NCBI RefSeq assembly: GCF_017876095.1
Contig: NZ_JAGINM010000006.1
Span: 310,001-374,000 of the forward strand
DNA length: 64,000 bases
Direction: 5' to 3'
Origin: Azospirillum agricola
GTDB taxonomy: Bacteria; Pseudomonadota; Alphaproteobacteria; Azospirillales; Azospirillaceae
The notes under the pieces were generated by a model. The model was not told where the DNA came from. It did no database searches and was given only the letters and a program-made list of their open reading frames with translations. A program made the translations under genes and the position numbers. Positions 38,746 to 46,867 of this stretch are shown piece by piece (within the stretch, counting starts at the first letter, position 1; each line of letters opens with the position of its first letter).

Positions 38746-39621
38746 ATGGCGCAGGCAAGCGTGAAGCGTGACATCCCTCAACCGGAGGAGGACGCCACCG
38801 AGAGCTGGCTGCGCCGGAAGGGCCCCACCCTCCTGGTCCTCGTGCTGTCGCTGGTCATCGTCGCCGCCATTCTGTGGCCGCGCATGGTGGTCAACATCGG
38901 CTCCGGGCAGGCCGGCGTCCTGTTCCGCTGGTTCAGCGGCACCGAGCGCGGCCGGGTCTTCGACGAGGGCGTCCATGTCACCCTCCCCTGGGACAGCATG
39001 GTCGTCTACGACATCCGCCTCCAGACGCAGGAGCGCGAGTACACCCTGCTGACCCGCACCGGGCTGCCGCTGACGCTGCGGGTCGCCATCCGCTACCAGC
39101 CCGACCTGCGCATGCTGCCGCAGCTCCACGTCGCCGTCGGCCCCAACTACCTCGACAAGGTCGTCTTCCCGGAGACCGAGGCGGTGCTGCGCCGCTACGT
39201 CGGCCAGTACGACCCGGAGGAGGTCTACACCAGCAAGCGCGGCTTCCTGGAATCGGTGCTGATGGGCAGCCTGACCCAGGCGGAGAGCCGCTTCGTCATC
39301 ATCGACGACGTGCTGGTCAAGTCGATCGAGCTGCCCCAGGCCCTGCGCGAGGAGGTCGAGCGCAAGCTGGTCCTCCAGGAGCAGGAGAAGGCCTACGTCC
39401 ACCGCCTGGGCATCGAGCGCAAGGAGGCCGAGCGCAAGGAGATCGAGGCCGCCGGCATCGCCGCCTACCAGAGCACGCTGGCACGGACGCTGACGCCGGA
39501 CCTGTTGCGCTGGCAGGGGGTCGAGGCGACGCGCGACCTCGCCCAGTCGCCCAACACCAAGACCATCATCGTCGGGGCCGGAAAGGACGGGCTGCCGCTC
39601 ATCCTCGGCAACGACCGCTGA
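38746..39621 (+). CDS. SPFH/prohibitin-like membrane protein
   Basis: This 291-residue protein has one N-terminal membrane helix (about 25-45), an SPFH domain (VNIGSGQAGVLFRWFSG onward to about 190) and a charged coiled-coil segment (about 200-250, rich in E, K and R). This is the prohibitin/HflK-C/stomatin layout, and such proteins form ring-like membrane scaffolds. The C-terminus TKTIIVGAGKDGLPLIL resembles prohibitin ends. It starts a plus-strand operon with a solute-binding protein, a small membrane protein and an ABC exporter; the next gene starts 17 bases after its stop. A scaffold role for the exporter is inference. Confidence 0.88.
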   Translation: MAQASVKRDIPQPEEDATESWLRRKGPTLLVLVLSLVIVAAILWPRMVVNIGSGQAGVLFRWFSGTERGRVFDEGVHVTLPWDSMVVYDIRLQTQEREYTLLTRTGLPLTLRVAIRYQPDLRMLPQLHVAVGPNYLDKVVFPETEAVLRRYVGQYDPEEVYTSKRGFLESVLMGSLTQAESRFVIIDDVLVKSIELPQALREEVERKLVLQEQEKAYVHRLGIERKEAERKEIEAAGIAAYQSTLARTLTPDLLRWQGVEATRDLAQSPNTKTIIVGAGKDGLPLILGNDR

Positions 39622-39638
39622 CCGGCGCGCGGTTCCCG

Positions 39639-40949
39639 ATGCGCCTCCCCTCCTTGCGCTTCCGCCCCTCCCGGCGCCGGCTCCTGGCCCTGTGCGCCGC
39701 GTTGGCCGGCACGGCGGCGGCCGGCGCCACCATCCTGACGCGACGGCGGCCCGACGGCCCGCCGGTCATCGTCGCCGTCGGCCGGCAGAAGCGGCCGGGC
39801 ATCCCCAGCGACCTGTTCTTCGAGGGCGTCACCCTGGCGGTCGAGCGGGTGAACGCGGACGGCGGCCTGCTCGGCCGGCCGGTCACCCTGCGCTTCGTCG
39901 AGGAGCCGCCTTTCAACAGCCGCGCCACGCTGACCCGCGTGGTCGCCGGCACGCTGGACACCGCGTCGCGCATCGCCGACGACGGCCGGGTCGTCGCGGT
40001 GATCGGCCACCCCTCCTCGACCACCGCGATCACCGCCGCGCCGATCTACGAGCAGGCCAACACGCTGTTCCTGGCGACCTACGCCAGCAGCCTGCTGCTG
40101 ACCGCCACCCGATTCTCCCGCGTCTTCGCCATGCTGCCGAACGACCGCGAGGCGACGCTGCTGCTCGCCCGCTACGCCGCCGAACGGGGCATGCGCCGCT
40201 TCGTGATCTTCAACGACGAGACCTCCTACGGCCAGGAGAGCGCCGGCTTCTTCGCCCAGGCCGTCACCCAGGGCGGCGGCGCCATCCTGCACCATGGGAT
40301 GCTGAACAGCGGCAAGCGCAGCATCGACGCGCTGCTGCTGTTCCTGCTCGACAACACGCTCTTCCCGATCGGCGACCTGGACGGCATCTTCCTGTCCTCG
40401 GTCAACCCGGCCGACAACGCCGCCTTCATCCTCCAGGCCCGCCAGCTCGGCGTCCGCATCCCGATCCTCGGCACCGACACCCTCACCTCGGTCGCGGTCA
40501 GCGCCCAGGCGGGGTCGGCGATGCTGGACGTGATCGCCGTCTCCGCCTTCGACGTCCGGGGCGACGCGCCGGAGGTCCGGGCGTTCGACCAGGGCTTCCG
40601 CGCCCGCTTCAGCACGGCGCCGTCGCCGACCGCCGCGCTCGGCCACGACGCGGTGATGCTGGTCGCCCACGCGGCGGCGGCGACCCACGACCTCGACGCC
40701 GGCGTGATGGCCGACGCCATCCGGATCATGCGCTACGGCAACCCGTTGCAGGGCGCCACCGGCAGGGTCGTCTTCAACGCCGCGGGGCAGGCGACCGACA
40801 CCGACATCTTCATCCTGCGCCACGACGGCACCGTCTTCCGCACCGTCGCCGGCTACAACCACACCACCACGACTCCCAGCGCCTCGACGCCGGAGCCGGA
40901 GACCGGTGCGGTCATTCCCACGTTCCGCCAGCCGATGGAGGCGAACTGA
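39639..40949 (+). CDS. ABC transporter substrate-binding protein (branched-chain amino-acid/LivJ type)
   Basis: This 436-residue protein has an N-terminal export signal with an RRR cluster followed by a hydrophobic stretch (about 15-35), possibly Tat-like. The mature part is a type I periplasmic binding protein: FFEGVTLAVERVNADGGLLGRPV, GHPSSTTAI and a hinge-type AAATHDLD region. Such proteins bind amino acids, peptides or other small polar solutes. No importer permease or ATPase gene is beside it; instead the operon continues with a tiny membrane protein and an exporter, so it may serve as a sensor or ligand receptor. The next gene overlaps its stop by one base (TGATG). Confidence 0.85.
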   Translation: MRLPSLRFRPSRRRLLALCAALAGTAAAGATILTRRRPDGPPVIVAVGRQKRPGIPSDLFFEGVTLAVERVNADGGLLGRPVTLRFVEEPPFNSRATLTRVVAGTLDTASRIADDGRVVAVIGHPSSTTAITAAPIYEQANTLFLATYASSLLLTATRFSRVFAMLPNDREATLLLARYAAERGMRRFVIFNDETSYGQESAGFFAQAVTQGGGAILHHGMLNSGKRSIDALLLFLLDNTLFPIGDLDGIFLSSVNPADNAAFILQARQLGVRIPILGTDTLTSVAVSAQAGSAMLDVIAVSAFDVRGDAPEVRAFDQGFRARFSTAPSPTAALGHDAVMLVAHAAAATHDLDAGVMADAIRIMRYGNPLQGATGRVVFNAAGQATDTDIFILRHDGTVFRTVAGYNHTTTTPSASTPEPETGAVIPTFRQPMEAN

Positions 40950-41137
40950 TGTTCCTCGTGCACCCGCTCCTGCTGCTGCTCTGGCTTCTGCTCAGCGTCC
41001 TCATCGGGCTGCTCGGCCGCAACAAGCGCTTCGGCTTCATCGGGAATTTCCTGGTGTCCTTCCTGTTCAGCCCGCTGGTCGGGATCATCGTGCTTCTCGC
41101 CTCCGACGACCGGCCGCGACCGGCCGGCCGGTTCTGA
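40949..41137 (+). CDS. Small membrane protein, 62 residues
   Basis: This short protein consists of two predicted membrane helices (about 4-22 and 30-52), joined by a basic turn GRNKRFG and ending with a basic/proline tail. I recognise no family. Its ATG overlaps the stop of the binding-protein gene and the exporter gene starts 19 bases after it, which supports it as a real member of the operon. It could be an accessory subunit of the exporter. Confidence 0.75.
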   Translation: MFLVHPLLLLLWLLLSVLIGLLGRNKRFGFIGNFLVSFLFSPLVGIIVLLASDDRPRPAGRF

Positions 41138-41156
41138 CGGGGGCCGGTTCCGACGC

Positions 41157-42791
41157 ATGGATCTCTACCGCTTCCTGATCGAACGCAGCCGCAGCTCGCA
41201 GCGCGCGGTCATCGCGCTGGTCCTCCTGTCGGGGCTCAGCAGCGGCCTGATGCTGAGCGTCGTGAACACCGCCGCCGAAATGGCGTCGAACGGCAAGGTC
41301 GAGCTGCGCATCGTCGTGCTGTTCGCGGCGGCGCTCGCCCTGTTCGTCGTCTCCAAGCGCAAGTCGATGACCGACGCCTCGGTCGCCGCCGAGCGGGCGA
41401 TCTGCGACATCCGCATCGAGATGGCCGAGAAGCTGCGCCGCTCGGAGCTGCTGTTCGTCGAGCACACCGGGCACGGCGACATCTACGCCCGGCTGACCCA
41501 GGACACGAGCACCATCTCGCAGAGCATGCCGGTCATCTTCAACGGCCTGCAATCGCTGGTCATCGTGCTGGCCGGGCTCGGCTACGTGCTGACGATCTCG
41601 CTCGACGCCTTCCTGATGACGCTGGCCTTCCTGATGGCGGCGGCCTGGAGCTTCCTGCAACGCCAGCGCACCACCATGCGCGACCTGGAGGTCGCGGTGG
41701 CGAAGGAGACGGAGTTCTTCGACGCGCTCGGCCATCTGGTCGACGGCTTCAAGGAAGTGAAGATCAACCACCGCAAGAACGACGACGTGTTCGACCGGAT
41801 CAGCCACGTCGCCCGCGAGACCGAGGCGATCATGGTCCGGGTGGTCAGGCGCTACACCAACCACCTGGTGGTGTCGCAGACGCTGATCTACCTGATCCTC
41901 GCCGTGCTGGTCTTCGTGCTGCCCAGCCTGGAATGGTCGAAGCCGGAAACCATCATGAAGCTGACGGCCGCCGTCCTCTTCCTGGTGGCGCCGCTGGAGA
42001 ACGTGCAGTTCGCCTCGCACTTCCACATGAAGGCGCAGGTTTCGCTGCGCAGCATCCAGGCGCTGGAGCGGTCGCTCGACCGCGCGCTCGACCGCGAGGA
42101 TCTCGCCGCCGATCCCGACCCGGCGCGCTTCGCCGATTTCCGGACGCTGGAGCTGCGCAACGTCGTCTTCCGCTATCCGGGCAACGAGCACACCTTCCAG
42201 ATCGGCCCGCTGAACCTGACGATCGAACGCGGCCAGACCACCTTCATCGTCGGCGGCAACGGCTGCGGCAAATCCACCCTGCTGAAGGTGCTGACCGGCC
42301 TCTACCAGCCGCAGTCGGGCCGAATCGTCATCGACGGGCAGGACGTGGCGCCGGCGGCGCTGCCGTCCTACCGCGAACTGTTCGGCTGCATCTTCGCCGA
42401 CTTCCACCTGTTCGACCGGCTGTACGGGCTGGAGGGCACGGACCCGGCGCGGATCAACGCGCTGATCGCCGACATGGGCTTGGGGGGCAAGACCGAATAC
42501 CGCGACGGCCGCTTCACCAACCTCGACCTGTCGACCGGCCAGCGCAAGCGGCTGGCGCTGATCGCCGCCCTGCTGGAGGACAAGCCGATCCATGTCTTCG
42601 ACGAATGGGCGGCCGACCAGGATCCGGAATTCCGCGCCCGCTTCTACGACGTCATCCTGCCGGGCCTGCGCGCGGAAGGGAAAACCATCATCGCCGTCAC
42701 CCACGACGACCGCTATTTCGGCCAGTGCCAGCAGTTGGTGAAGCTGGACTACGGCGAGTTCGTCGCCATGGAGCACCCGCAGGCGGGGTGA
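41157..42791 (+). CDS. ABC exporter of the cyclic-peptide/siderophore type (SyrD/PvdE-like)
   Basis: This 544-residue fused transporter has six predicted membrane helices in the first 290 residues, then an ATPase with Walker A GGNGCGKST (366-374), signature LSTGQRKR and Walker B IHVFDEWAADQDP. The LSTGQ signature and the DEWAADQDP segment are typical of the SyrD/PvdE/YojI exporter family, which moves lipopeptides, siderophore precursors or microcins to the periplasm. It is the last gene of the operon with SPFH, binding protein and small membrane protein. No synthetase gene is adjacent, but an NRPS cluster lies 17 kb away. A 12-bp-stem hairpin follows the gene. Confidence 0.9.
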   Translation: MDLYRFLIERSRSSQRAVIALVLLSGLSSGLMLSVVNTAAEMASNGKVELRIVVLFAAALALFVVSKRKSMTDASVAAERAICDIRIEMAEKLRRSELLFVEHTGHGDIYARLTQDTSTISQSMPVIFNGLQSLVIVLAGLGYVLTISLDAFLMTLAFLMAAAWSFLQRQRTTMRDLEVAVAKETEFFDALGHLVDGFKEVKINHRKNDDVFDRISHVARETEAIMVRVVRRYTNHLVVSQTLIYLILAVLVFVLPSLEWSKPETIMKLTAAVLFLVAPLENVQFASHFHMKAQVSLRSIQALERSLDRALDREDLAADPDPARFADFRTLELRNVVFRYPGNEHTFQIGPLNLTIERGQTTFIVGGNGCGKSTLLKVLTGLYQPQSGRIVIDGQDVAPAALPSYRELFGCIFADFHLFDRLYGLEGTDPARINALIADMGLGGKTEYRDGRFTNLDLSTGQRKRLALIAALLEDKPIHVFDEWAADQDPEFRARFYDVILPGLRAEGKTIIAVTHDDRYFGQCQQLVKLDYGEFVAMEHPQAG

Positions 42792-42815
42792 TCCGACAAG
42801 CGGGCGCAACGACAG

Positions 42816-42846
42816 AAGCCCTTCTCCCACAAGAGGAGAAGGGCTT
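42816..42846. terminator. Bidirectional hairpin terminator
   Basis: A perfect 12-bp stem (AAGCCCTTCTCC / GGAGAAGGGCTT) with a 7-base loop lies between two convergent genes. No strong T-tract is present on either strand, so termination may be partial or assisted. Confidence 0.6.
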
Positions 42847-42861
42847 GCGAGCGCGCCCGGT

Positions 42862-43485
42862 TCAGGGGGTCGCGGTGGAGGAGGCGCCGGCCGGCGTGGC
42901 TCCGGAGGCCGCGTCCTTGACGGCGGCGGCGCGGAGCTTGGCCTCGTCCTTGGCGCGCCTGGCCAGTTCCTTGCCCTTCTCGAACTGCTCGCGGTAGAAG
43001 GCCTTGAACTTCGCGGCGTCCAGATCGGCGAGCGAACCGCCGGCCTGGTAATGCTTCACGAAGACCCGGCCGATCGCGTAGGTCGAGGAGCCGGCCACCA
43101 GCGGCAGGGTGGCGACCGACAGCGCCCAGCCCACGCCCGGGATCACCTTCACGAGGCTGCTCGCCAGCGCACCGGCGGTCAGGCCGCCGACGCTGCCGGC
43201 CAGCGAGGCGATCACCGAGCGGCCGAGCGAGTCGCTGAAGGGCTTGCCGTAGAGCTGCGACAGCTTCTGGATCATGCGGAGCTGGATGGCCGCGATGCCG
43301 GCGACGTCCACCAGGGGAAGCGGAACCGTGGCGACGGCCACCGACGCGATCACGTGATCCTTGATCACGTTGTCGGCGGTCAGCCCGACGGCGATGCTCT
43401 CCTCCACCAGGGTGGTGGAGGCCGCCGGCTCCTCGGCCGTCGTGGACGCGCCCGTGGACGCGCTCTCGAAACTCTCCTTGACCAT
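42862..43485 (-). CDS. DUF697/YcjF-like membrane protein
   Basis: This 207-residue protein has a Thr/Ala-rich N-terminus, then hydrophobic segments around 42-75 and 92-142 (GLTAGALASSLVKVIPGVGW), and a basic C-terminal coiled segment rich in Lys and Ala. The core IAGIQLRMIQKLSQLYGKPF-like stretch matches DUF697 (YcjF-type) proteins, often membrane-associated and stress-linked, of unknown activity. A clear GGAGAGGA site precedes the ATG. It is a single gene between the hairpin terminator and the protease gene. Family call is moderate. Confidence 0.75.
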   Translation of the reverse strand: MVKESFESASTGASTTAEEPAASTTLVEESIAVGLTADNVIKDHVIASVAVATVPLPLVDVAGIAAIQLRMIQKLSQLYGKPFSDSLGRSVIASLAGSVGGLTAGALASSLVKVIPGVGWALSVATLPLVAGSSTYAIGRVFVKHYQAGGSLADLDAAKFKAFYREQFEKGKELARRAKDEAKLRAAAVKDAASGATPAGASSTATP

Positions 43486-43643
43486 CGGTCCTCTCCGTAT
43501 CGGCGGGGTGAATCTGCGCCGGAGCGTGCCGCGATTCGAACGGTGCGAGCGGAACGCCGACATCTTCGCCCGACAATAGCAGCAACCGTCCGCTTCGACA
43601 GCCTTCTCCGACGCCACTATCCGCTTTTCGCGACGTTCCCGCG

Positions 43644-45020
43644 TCAGCGCAGCAGGCGCAGCCGGGCCAGCGGCAGGGCCTCGTCGTCGTAATCCCCGTC
43701 GCGGTACCGCACGACGCACGCCTTGCCGCCCGCCTTGCGGATGGTCGCGGGGTACCAGACCTCGTCCTCCTCGGCGACCACCGCCGCGCCCGGACGGCAG
43801 CCGTCGAGCTCGGCGCCGGGACCGTCGGCCGTCCAGGGGATCAGCCGGTCCCGCCCGGCGATTTCGTCCATGTCGGACGCATAACCGTCGAATCGGACCC
43901 GGCAACCATCGGCCCCACCCTTCGACCGGCCATCGGGGCCGAGCACCCGCGCCGGGTACCAGGCGCCGTCCGAGAAGGCGAAGACCCGCGCGCGCGGCTC
44001 GCACGCGGCGACGGCCGGCTCGGGCTCCCGGCTCCGCGGCGCCGATTCGGGCTCGGCGGCGAAGCGGGCGCCGGGAAAGACGGACGACACCCAGGAGCGG
44101 AGCCCCGACACCCGGACGAACCACGAGCTGTCGCCGTACTGCGCCTTTCCGTCGCCGGACGTGTTGATGCCGACGACGGCCCAGCCGTCGTCCGGTGCAT
44201 CGCCCAGCGGCATCCAGGCCGACCCCCCGCTGTCGCCGGCGCCGAGCAGTCCGGCCAGCCGCGACGCCGGCCGCCGGGCGCCGCCAAACGGGTTCTCGAT
44301 GCGGCCGTCCTCGCGGGGCAGGAAGACCGTCAGATAGTTGCCGACATCCTCCGCGGCGCTGGAGCGCCGCAACGCCACCGCCTCCTCGACCACGCCCTGG
44401 GCGGCGGCCTTGCCGCTGCCCCGGTTGTAGCGCTCGTCCTCGCCGACGGAGCCGATTCCGCGCGTCCCGAATCCGACGAAGGTGATGGTCCTCCCCTGCT
44501 CCGCCCGTCCGGCGTAGAGCAGGGGCACCGGACCGGAGTCGCGGACCGGGCGGACCAGACGGACGATGGCCGCGTCGACGCCCGTGCGGTCCCCGTCGGG
44601 ATCCGGGTCGTAGCGGGGATGGAGCCAGACGCGGTCGGCCCGGATCACGGCGCCGCCGTCGGTGCGGAACAGCACATCGCGGGCGGTGGCCTCGTCGAAA
44701 TTGTGCGCCGAGGTCAGCGCGTAGCCATGCGACTCGTCGTTGCCGATCCAGGTGGCGGAACCGTCGCCCCAGGTTTCGCCCCCGTCGTAGGACAGGGTCA
44801 TCAGCGAGCGGAACTGCGGCTCGCCGGCCAGCCGGACGTGGGCGCCGAAGCCGTCGGCCTCGCGGCCCCGCGTGCCGCCCTCCTCGCGCCATGTGCTGTC
44901 CAGGATGACGACGGCCGGCAGGCTGGCCGGCGTGAACAGCACGGTCGCGGCCAGCGCCAACCCCGCCCAGCGCCGCCCCCGGCGGCCGGCGGCCCGCCTC
45001 CCCCCACCGAATCCGCTCAT
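43644..45020 (-). CDS. Secreted trypsin-like serine protease with two C-terminal Tudor-like repeats
   Basis: This 458-residue protein has a basic N-terminus and signal segment (about 18-37). The S1 protease domain has the triad His106 (TSAHNF), Asp149 (GVDAAIVRL) and Ser264 (GAGDSGGSA). After a Pro/Glu linker come two copies of a small beta-barrel-like repeat, at about 344-396 and 411-457. Each has a WYPA core followed by a C-V-Y/F-D-G pattern and a final RL/RLR, like Tudor/agenet modules that read charged or methylated ligands. The domain pair is unusual. The protease fold with intact triad is clear; the substrate is unknown. The gene stands alone, with no inhibitor or propeptide gene visible beside it. 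Confidence 0.85.
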   Translation of the reverse strand: MSGFGGGRRAAGRRGRRWAGLALAATVLFTPASLPAVVILDSTWREEGGTRGREADGFGAHVRLAGEPQFRSLMTLSYDGGETWGDGSATWIGNDESHGYALTSAHNFDEATARDVLFRTDGGAVIRADRVWLHPRYDPDPDGDRTGVDAAIVRLVRPVRDSGPVPLLYAGRAEQGRTITFVGFGTRGIGSVGEDERYNRGSGKAAAQGVVEEAVALRRSSAAEDVGNYLTVFLPREDGRIENPFGGARRPASRLAGLLGAGDSGGSAWMPLGDAPDDGWAVVGINTSGDGKAQYGDSSWFVRVSGLRSWVSSVFPGARFAAEPESAPRSREPEPAVAACEPRARVFAFSDGAWYPARVLGPDGRSKGGADGCRVRFDGYASDMDEIAGRDRLIPWTADGPGAELDGCRPGAAVVAEEDEVWYPATIRKAGGKACVVRYRDGDYDDEALPLARLRLLR

Positions 45021-45142
45021 GTCGCGCCGTCCCCCGATTGCCGTTCACGCCACTCGCCCCAGCCGGAGAAACGATACGACAGGATACGCCGCGCTTCTCA
45101 AGCGTCTTCTTCGCGGCCCCGCCCGCGTCAGCCCAGCCCGCG

Positions 45143-46054
45143 TCAGCCCGGCCAGCCGCCCGCCGCCGCGTCGGGCTGGACGAGCAGATCGACCAGCGCG
45201 CGGACGATGCCGGGGCGGAAGCGCGCCGCCGGGAAGACCGCGTGGATGCCGCCTTCCGGCAGGCGCCAGTCGGGCAGCAGGGCGCGCAGCCGCCCGGCCG
45301 CGATGTCCGGCCCGACCAGATAATCGGGGATCACCGACACGCCGGCCCCGGCCAGCACGCAGGCGCGCACGGCGGGGGTGGCGTTGGCGGCGATGGCGGC
45401 GGCCACCTCCACCGTCGCCGTGCCGCCGTCGGCGTGCGTGAAGGTCCAGCGCAGCGGGGTGCGCAGGGTGCTCTGGGCGACCCACGGCACGGCGGCGAGG
45501 TCGTGGGGCGTGCGCAGCGCCAGCCGGCCGGCCAGTTCGGGCTCGGCGACCAGGCATTGCCGGAAGCCGCCGAGCCGCCGGGCCTGATGGCTGCTGTCGG
45601 CCAGCCAGCCGATGCGGATCGCCATGTCCAGCTTCTCGGCCACCAGATCCAGGCTGTGGTCGGTCAGCACCAGCTCGGCGCGGCAACCGGGATGGAGCCG
45701 GCCCAGCCGCACCGCCGCCGGGGCGAGGATCGCCGTGCCATAGTCGAAGGGCGCCGTCACCCGCACCGTCCCCGTCGGCGCGCCCGACGCCGAGGACAGG
45801 CAGGCGACCGCCTCCTCCGCCTGTTGCAGGATCGCGGCGCAGGTGCGGTGGAAGGCGGCGCCGGCCTCGGTCGGGGTCAGCCGGCGGGTGGTGCGGACCA
45901 GCAGGGTGGTCCGCAGTTCCTGCTCCAGCCGGGCGACGTGCTGGCTGACCACCGCCTTGGTGACGCCCAGCCGTTCCGCCGCCGCCGTGAAGGAGCCGCA
46001 ATCCACCACCGCCACGAAATGGGCGATCCGGTTCAGGTTCAGGCCATGGCTCAT
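45143..46054 (-). CDS. LysR family transcriptional regulator
   Basis: This 303-residue regulator has an N-terminal winged HTH (NRIAHFVAVVDCGSFTAAAERLGVTKAVVSQHVARLE) and a substrate-binding domain from about 90 to 290. It is divergent from a DsbA-like oxidoreductase gene and an NAD(P)-binding reductase gene, the arrangement usual when a LysR regulator controls its neighbour. A T-N11-A palindrome lies in the gap. The ATG at 46054 gives the normal family N-terminus. The inducer is unknown; a redox or electrophile signal is possible given the targets. Confidence 0.93.
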   Translation of the reverse strand: MSHGLNLNRIAHFVAVVDCGSFTAAAERLGVTKAVVSQHVARLEQELRTTLLVRTTRRLTPTEAGAAFHRTCAAILQQAEEAVACLSSASGAPTGTVRVTAPFDYGTAILAPAAVRLGRLHPGCRAELVLTDHSLDLVAEKLDMAIRIGWLADSSHQARRLGGFRQCLVAEPELAGRLALRTPHDLAAVPWVAQSTLRTPLRWTFTHADGGTATVEVAAAIAANATPAVRACVLAGAGVSVIPDYLVGPDIAAGRLRALLPDWRLPEGGIHAVFPAARFRPGIVRALVDLLVQPDAAAGGWPG

Positions 46055-46098
46055 CAAGGGTGCCCATCGGATGCCGCTCGCCGATTGTATGGATCGAA

Positions 46099-46113
46099 TT
46101 GACGGTTTGTCAA
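46099..46113. promoter_or_regulatory. LysR-type operator (T-N11-A palindrome)
   Basis: TTGAC-GGTTT-GTCAA is a perfect 5-bp inverted repeat containing T-N11-A, the LysR-box pattern. It lies in the 137-base gap between the divergent lysR and dsbA-like genes, where such a regulator would bind. Confidence 0.6.
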
Positions 46114-46191
46114 AATCGCGGCGGCTTTGCCTGACGATGGCGATGGCGCAGAGTGAAGCCGTCCAGCAAACCAGCCGAGGCGCCGCCCGCC

Positions 46192-46827
46192 ATGACCGCC
46201 ACCCTCCATTATCTCTACGATCCGCTGTGCGGCTGGTGCTACGGCGCCGCACCCGGTCTGCGCGCGCTGGCCACGGCGGCGGGGCTGCCGCCGCTGACCC
46301 TGCACCCGACCGGCCTGTTCGCCGGACGCGGCGCCCGGCCGATGGACCGTGCCTTCGCCGCCTACGCCTGGAGCAACGACCAGCGCATCGCCAAACTGAC
46401 CGGCCAGATCTTCAGCGACGCCTACCGCGACGGTGCGCTGGCGCGGTTCGACCGGCCCTTCGATTCCACACCGGCGACCCGGGCGCTCACCGCCGTCCAC
46501 CGTCTCGCCCCGACGCGCGAGGCCGAGGCGCTGGAAGCCATCCAGCACGCGCGCTTCGTCGACGGGCGCGACATCACCGACCCCGCCGTGCTGTCCGAAA
46601 CCCTGGCCGGCCTTGGGCTCGCCGAGGCGGCGGCGGCCGGCGTGGACGACGAGGCGCTCGACCGGCGGCTGGCCGAAGGGCGTGCGCTGATGGCCGAGAC
46701 CCGCGCCAACGGCGTCCCCACCCTGGTGCTGCGGACCGCCGACGGCGCCACCGCCCTGCCCAGCGACGGGCTCTACCGGGACACCGACCGGCTGATCGCG
46801 GCGCTTCGCCAAGCCGCGTCCGCCTGA
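46192..46827 (+). CDS. DsbA family protein (FrnE-like thioredoxin-fold oxidoreductase)
   Basis: This 211-residue cytoplasmic protein has the thioredoxin-fold motif CGWC at 13-16 right after an opening beta strand (LHYLYDPLCGWCYG) and a helical insertion, then a cis-Pro loop NGVPTLVL near 180. This is the FrnE/DsbA-like group of disulfide oxidoreductases without a signal peptide. It is followed after 40 bases by an NAD(P)-binding reductase and is divergent from a LysR regulator. The ATG at 46192 was chosen over an upstream GTG at 46153. The natural substrate is unknown. Confidence 0.88.
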   Translation: MTATLHYLYDPLCGWCYGAAPGLRALATAAGLPPLTLHPTGLFAGRGARPMDRAFAAYAWSNDQRIAKLTGQIFSDAYRDGALARFDRPFDSTPATRALTAVHRLAPTREAEALEAIQHARFVDGRDITDPAVLSETLAGLGLAEAAAAGVDDEALDRRLAEGRALMAETRANGVPTLVLRTADGATALPSDGLYRDTDRLIAALRQAASA

Positions 46828-46867
46828 CCCTCCATCCGAACCAACCCGACTTATCCGGAGCCTCATC

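Noticed and set aside
42862-45048. A 728-codon minus-strand frame joining the protease region and the DUF697 gene
   Set aside because: Its first part is out of frame with the protease triad motifs and Arg/Gly-rich. Only the last 207 codons, from the ATG at 43485 with a good ribosome site, form a real protein.
45038-46102. A 354-codon plus-strand frame opposite the LysR gene
   Set aside because: The minus-strand LysR has a clear HTH and binding domain; this frame does not.
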